Source: Actinomycetota bacterium (lineage in GTDB: Bacteria > Actinomycetota > Actinomycetes > Streptosporangiales > Streptosporangiaceae). Taken from it: a stretch of DNA of 34,147 nt. Where the stretch lies: the NCBI GenBank assembly GCA_003168215.1, contig PMSW01000134.1, forward strand, positions 1 to 34,147. Direction: 5' to 3'. The notes beneath the pieces were generated by a model. That model had not been told where the DNA came from, made no database searches, and worked only from the letters and a program-made list of their open reading frames with translations. The translations under genes were made by a program, and so were the position numbers. Positions 30,692 to 34,147 of this stretch are shown here, one piece after another (within the stretch, counting starts at the first letter, position 1; every line of letters begins with the position of its first letter).

Positions 30692-33349
30692 ATGGGGGAG
30701 CTCCCCACCGGGACCATCACGATGCTCTTCAGCGACATCGAGGGGTCGACGGCGCTGCTCGGCCGTCTTGGTGACCGCTACGGCGCGGCGTTGTCAGCGC
30801 AACGCGCCGTGCTGCGCGCGGCCATCGCCGGCGGCCGGGGCCGGGAGATGGGAACCGAGGGGGACAGCTTTTTCGTAGTGTTCGAGTCGGCGGGGGATGC
30901 GGTCGGCTGCTGCGTGGCGGCGCAGCGGGCTCTGGCCGGCCACCGCTGGCCCGGGGGTGTCGCGGTGCGGGTCCGGATGGGTCTGCACTCGGGGGAGCCG
31001 GCCCGGCATGAGGACGGGTACGTCGGCCTGGATGTGCACCGGGCGGCGCGGATCGCGGCGGCCGCGCACGGCGGCCAGGTGGTGTTGTCCGATGCGACGC
31101 GGCTCTTGGCGCAGTCGAGGCTGCCCGCCGGGGTGTCGGTGCGGGACCTGGGCTGGCACCGGCTGAAGGACATTGAGGCGCCGGAGCGTATCTACCAGCT
31201 GACCGGCCCAGGCCTGGCGGAGCGGTTCCCGCCGCTGAAGAGCCTGGGCGCTCAGACCAGCCTGCCGGTGCCGCCGACGCCGCTCGTTGGCCGGGACGGC
31301 GACCTAGCGCAGCTTCGCGCCGCCATCGCCCGGCCAGGAGTACGGCTGGTGACGCTCACCGGCACCGGCGGCGTGGGCAAGACCCGGCTGGTCCTGGCCG
31401 CCGCCGCATCGCTGTGCGAGGCATTTGAGCATGGCGTGTTCTTTGTCGCGCTGGCGGCCGTCCGCGATGCCGAGGTGATGTGGAAGGCGATCGCCGCCGA
31501 CCTGGATGCCGGCGGGGACGGGCCGCCGGAGGAAGCGGTGACCGGGTATCTGAGCAGCCGCCGGGCGCTGCTGGTGCTCGACAACCTCGAGCAGCTGGAC
31601 GGGGCGGCCGGTGTGGTCGCCGCGCTGCTGGGGGCCGCGCCGCGCCTGGTGGTGCTGGCGACTTCCCGGCGGCCGCTGCATCTGCAGGGCGAGCATGAGC
31701 TGCCGGTGCCGCCGCTGGAGATGCCCCGCGACACAGGGGTCGCGGAGGTGGCATCCTGCGGCGCGGCGCGGCTTTTCGTCCAGCAGGCGGGCATGGTCCG
31801 GCCGGGTTTCGCGGTCACCCCGGACAACGCCGCCGACATCGCGGCGATCTGCCGGCGCCTGGACGGGCTGCCGCTGGCCATCGAGCTGGCCGCATCCCGG
31901 GTCAAGCTGCTGGCGCCCCGGGCCCTCCTCGCCCGGCTGGATCACAGCCTCGCGCTGAGCGGCGCCGGCGTCGAACGCCCCTCTCGCCAGCAGACCCTCA
32001 GGAACACCATCGCCTGGAGCTACGACCTGCTCGACCCGGACCTGGCCGGGGTGTTCCGGCGGGCGGGCGTCTTCGCCGGGGGCTGCGACCTCGATGCCCT
32101 GGCCGCGGTGGCCATGGCCGACGGCGGCGATCCAGCCGGCGCCGATCCGCTGGACCTGGTCGCCGCGTTGCTGGACGCCAGCCTGATCACGGTGACGGAG
32201 AGCACCGACGGCGAGCCGCGGGCGGGCATGCTGGAGACGATCCACCAGTACGCCCTGGAGCGCCTGGCCGAGGCCGGCGAGGAAGCACAGACCCGGCGCC
32301 GGCATGCCGAGCACTACGCGGCATTCGCCGAGCAAGCCACCCCGCAGCTGAACGGCCGGGAGCACCTGGCCTGGCTGGACCGCCTGGAGGCCGAACACGA
32401 CAACCTGCGCGCCGCCTTGAGCTGGTCGCTGCAGACCGGCGCCGCCGAGGGCGAGCGGGTCGCGATCGGCCTGCGGCTGGTCCAGGCGCTGGGACAGTTC
32501 TGGTTCCGGCACGGTCATGTTCCCGAAGGACGGCGGTGGCTGGAACGGGCCATGGACCTAGCGCCGGATGACGCCGGAGCACCGCTGGCCCGGCTGGCCC
32601 ACTGGCTGGGGGTGCTGCTGGACGAGCAGGGCGAACTCGAGGCAGGTCTGCGGTTCCTGGAGCGCAGCCTGGCCATCTGGCGGGAACTGGGCGACCGCGA
32701 CCAGCAGGCCCGAGAGCTCAACAGCCTCGGCATCACCCATCGCTGGCTGGGCCACCTGGACACCGCCCGGTCGGTGCTGGAGGAAAGCGCCGCCATCGCC
32801 CGCGAGATCGGCAGCGACGTCCGGCTCGCCGCGGCCCTCACGAACCTGGGCCAGCTGGAAAGCGAAGCAGGCCACCTCGACCGCGCCGCGCAGGTCCTCC
32901 GGGAGGCCCTCGCGCTGGACCGCAAGCAGGGCGACACGTGGGGAGTAGTCCTCGACCAGCAGTCGCTCGCGGTAGTCAGCCTCCGCGCAGGGCGGATATC
33001 GGAGGCCAGCGAGATGGTGTCCGCCACCTTCGACTACGTGGCCACCTCCGGCGACGCCGCCACCCTGATCTCGGCTATCGAGCAGTCCGCCTGCATCGCC
33101 GCCGAGCTCGGCGACGTCATGCGGGCGGCACGGCTGGCCGGTGCCGCCGAAGCCATCCGGGCCGAGGCGGGCACGCCGATCCCGCAGCCCGACGCGGCCC
33201 TCCTCGAACGGTTCCTGGCCCCGGCCCGAGCCACCGTCGACCGCGACGCCTGGGACGCCGCCCTGGCCGCGGGCCGTGCCCTCACCCAGGACCAGGCGAT
33301 CACCCTCCTGACCCAGCCCACGCCCAGCCCGCCACCCTCCGCGACCTGA
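30692..33349 (+). CDS. adenylate cyclase-homology / NB-ARC ATPase / TPR regulator
   Basis: 885 aa. Residues 1-170 are a class III cyclase domain with metal residues D15 (LFSDIEGST) and D58 (TEGDSFFVVF). Where active enzymes have Asn this protein has H116 (GLDVHRAARIA), with Arg120 kept. Residues about 195-480 are an NB-ARC-type ATPase: Walker A GTGGVGKT (224-231), Walker B ALLVLDNLEQ, LVVLATSRRPL and GLPLAIELAASRVKLLAPRA. The rest is a winged-helix-like part and TPR repeats (HVPEGRRWLERAMDLAPDDA, LEAGLRFLERSLAIW, ARELNSLGITHRWLGHLDTA). No C-terminal LuxR HTH is seen. This is a STAND-type signalling protein, probably cytoplasmic; its target is unknown. Confidence 0.92.
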   Translation: MGELPTGTITMLFSDIEGSTALLGRLGDRYGAALSAQRAVLRAAIAGGRGREMGTEGDSFFVVFESAGDAVGCCVAAQRALAGHRWPGGVAVRVRMGLHSGEPARHEDGYVGLDVHRAARIAAAAHGGQVVLSDATRLLAQSRLPAGVSVRDLGWHRLKDIEAPERIYQLTGPGLAERFPPLKSLGAQTSLPVPPTPLVGRDGDLAQLRAAIARPGVRLVTLTGTGGVGKTRLVLAAAASLCEAFEHGVFFVALAAVRDAEVMWKAIAADLDAGGDGPPEEAVTGYLSSRRALLVLDNLEQLDGAAGVVAALLGAAPRLVVLATSRRPLHLQGEHELPVPPLEMPRDTGVAEVASCGAARLFVQQAGMVRPGFAVTPDNAADIAAICRRLDGLPLAIELAASRVKLLAPRALLARLDHSLALSGAGVERPSRQQTLRNTIAWSYDLLDPDLAGVFRRAGVFAGGCDLDALAAVAMADGGDPAGADPLDLVAALLDASLITVTESTDGEPRAGMLETIHQYALERLAEAGEEAQTRRRHAEHYAAFAEQATPQLNGREHLAWLDRLEAEHDNLRAALSWSLQTGAAEGERVAIGLRLVQALGQFWFRHGHVPEGRRWLERAMDLAPDDAGAPLARLAHWLGVLLDEQGELEAGLRFLERSLAIWRELGDRDQQARELNSLGITHRWLGHLDTARSVLEESAAIAREIGSDVRLAAALTNLGQLESEAGHLDRAAQVLREALALDRKQGDTWGVVLDQQSLAVVSLRAGRISEASEMVSATFDYVATSGDAATLISAIEQSACIAAELGDVMRAARLAGAAEAIRAEAGTPIPQPDAALLERFLAPARATVDRDAWDAALAAGRALTQDQAITLLTQPTPSPPPSAT

Positions 33350-33358
33350 CCGACGTGG

Positions 33359-33796
33359 CTAGGCTGGATCAGGCCCGGGCGGGGGGCGTACCACAGCAAT
33401 ATCGGTGGCGGCGAAGTCATCACCGACGCACAGGACGGGGTGCCCGGTTCGCTCGGCGAGCGCGTATGTGAAGCAGTCACCGAAATTCAGCCCGGCTGGA
33501 TGACGCCCTTTGCCATATCGCCGCCAGCCGCTCATCGCCCGGGCTGCCATGTCTGCGTCGACAGGCACGATGTCGATCTTCGCGTCACGAAGGAACCGGT
33601 CGACAACGTCTTGCCCGGCGGGCCAGAGCCTGGCCTCAATGACGATGCCCAGCTCGACGCGGATGGCGGCAGGCATCAGCCGCGCGAGGGCGTTCTCTAG
33701 GTGGACCGCGAGTTCATCGCCCCCCGGCTTGCCGAGGATGACTGCCACCGCTGCCGACGTGTCGACGACCAGGCTCCCGCGCGTCGGCTGCGTCAA
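33359..33796 (-). CDS. vapC: VapC-type PIN-domain ribonuclease toxin (second module)
   Basis: 145 aa. The PIN acidic residues sit in [33 protein letters not shown] and [20 protein letters not shown], ending [12 protein letters not shown], all typical of the well-conserved VapC branch. It overlaps the antitoxin end by four bases. It is convergent with the large regulator. It is unlike the VapC at 10244 in sequence, so the modules were acquired separately. Confidence 0.93.
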   Translation of the reverse strand: MTQPTRGSLVVDTSAAVAVILGKPGGDELAVHLENALARLMPAAIRVELGIVIEARLWPAGQDVVDRFLRDAKIDIVPVDADMAARAMSGWRRYGKGRHPAGLNFGDCFTYALAERTGHPVLCVGDDFAATDIAVVRPPPGPDPA

Positions 33797-34044
33797 CGCG
33801 GCAGGCCAGCGTCGTCGTAGCCGACGATCTCCTCTGGTGCCCGGCTGTCGGCAACCGGCAAGGCCGCCACATCGGCCGCCAGGCGCGCCAGTCGCGTCCT
33901 CATGCTGGCTGCGTGCCTGCCATGCTCACGGTCGAGTCGCTCCCTGAGTGCGATCACGACGGCCTCGGTCAGCGTCTCGCCCGTCTCCGCGGCCAACTCC
34001 CTGGCGAGCTGGTCCGCCTCGTCACTCTTGATGCTCAGCGCCAT
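33793..34044 (-). CDS. vapB: VapB-type antitoxin (Rv0623/PSK-type)
   Basis: 83 aa from ATG 34044: [60 protein letters not shown]. The N-terminal KSDEAD-LA-ELA—GET-TEAV pattern is the ribbon-helix-helix DNA-binding part of this antitoxin family; the tail ([13 protein letters not shown]) should block the toxin. No SD precedes the ATG. TATACT ends six bases upstream on the minus strand, suggesting a leaderless mRNA. CTATAC occurs twice just upstream (direct repeat, 34052-34067), possibly the operator. Confidence 0.9.
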   Translation of the reverse strand: MALSIKSDEADQLARELAAETGETLTEAVVIALRERLDREHGRHAASMRTRLARLAADVAALPVADSRAPEEIVGYDDAGLPR

Positions 34045-34147
34045 GGAAGAAGTATAGATGGTATAGCAGACTTCTGCCATCCACCTGGTCGCGGACGAGA
34101 TCAGCACCGCCAACCCGGGTGCGGACTGTGGTTAGCGCAGCGGGCTG

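Overview
The window is high-GC DNA from an actinomycete. The evidence is GTG starts, ATGA/GTGA stop-start overlaps, a SigK-RskA pair, and the order C4 zinc-ribbon protein, RNase H/phosphatase fusion, rnpB, which matches the Rv2229c-Rv2228c-rnpB order of mycobacteria. The genus cannot be named from the sequence.

Bases 1-6142 look like core chromosome: the end of an alpha/beta hydrolase, a membrane-anchored molybdopterin oxidoreductase divergent from sigK-rskA (both with the same promoter pattern), the zinc-ribbon protein, the RNase H/phosphatase, then the RNase P RNA gene. That RNA gene is cut off before its 3' end at about 6142.

Bases 6143-23348 lie between the 5' part of rnpB and what looks like its 3' terminus (23349-23375). 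This accessory stretch holds fragments of a BON-domain gene and an ECF sigma factor, a ROK repressor with a GRP-type sugar transporter, a VapBC module, two diverged rnpB pieces (10028-10152, 11190-11342), and an IS5-like element (11940-13625) carrying a quinone oxidoreductase gene. It also holds an ASCH-like gene and a minus-strand operon (21621 to 14921) for organosulfur use. The operon has a small ORF, an SsuD/MsuD-like monooxygenase, SfnG, two SfnB/MsuC/DszC-type flavoenzymes, two flavin reductases and an AmiS/UreI-type channel, with a divergent LysR regulator. Together they suggest conversion of dimethyl sulfone through methanesulfinate and methanesulfonate to sulfite. A wrecked acyl-ACP desaturase gene precedes the rnpB 3' piece.

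Bases 23376-34147 hold a small ABM monooxygenase, an ArsR-SRPBCC pair, a NarL-type two-component system divergent from an ABC exporter, a small unknown ORF, a histidine phosphatase, a large cyclase-homology/NB-ARC/TPR regulator, and a second VapBC module. No integrase, tRNA, CRISPR array or replication origin was seen. The most unusual features are the split rnpB with scattered, apparently covarying rnpB relics, the IS unit with a passenger gene, and the sulfone operon with its own small-solute channel.
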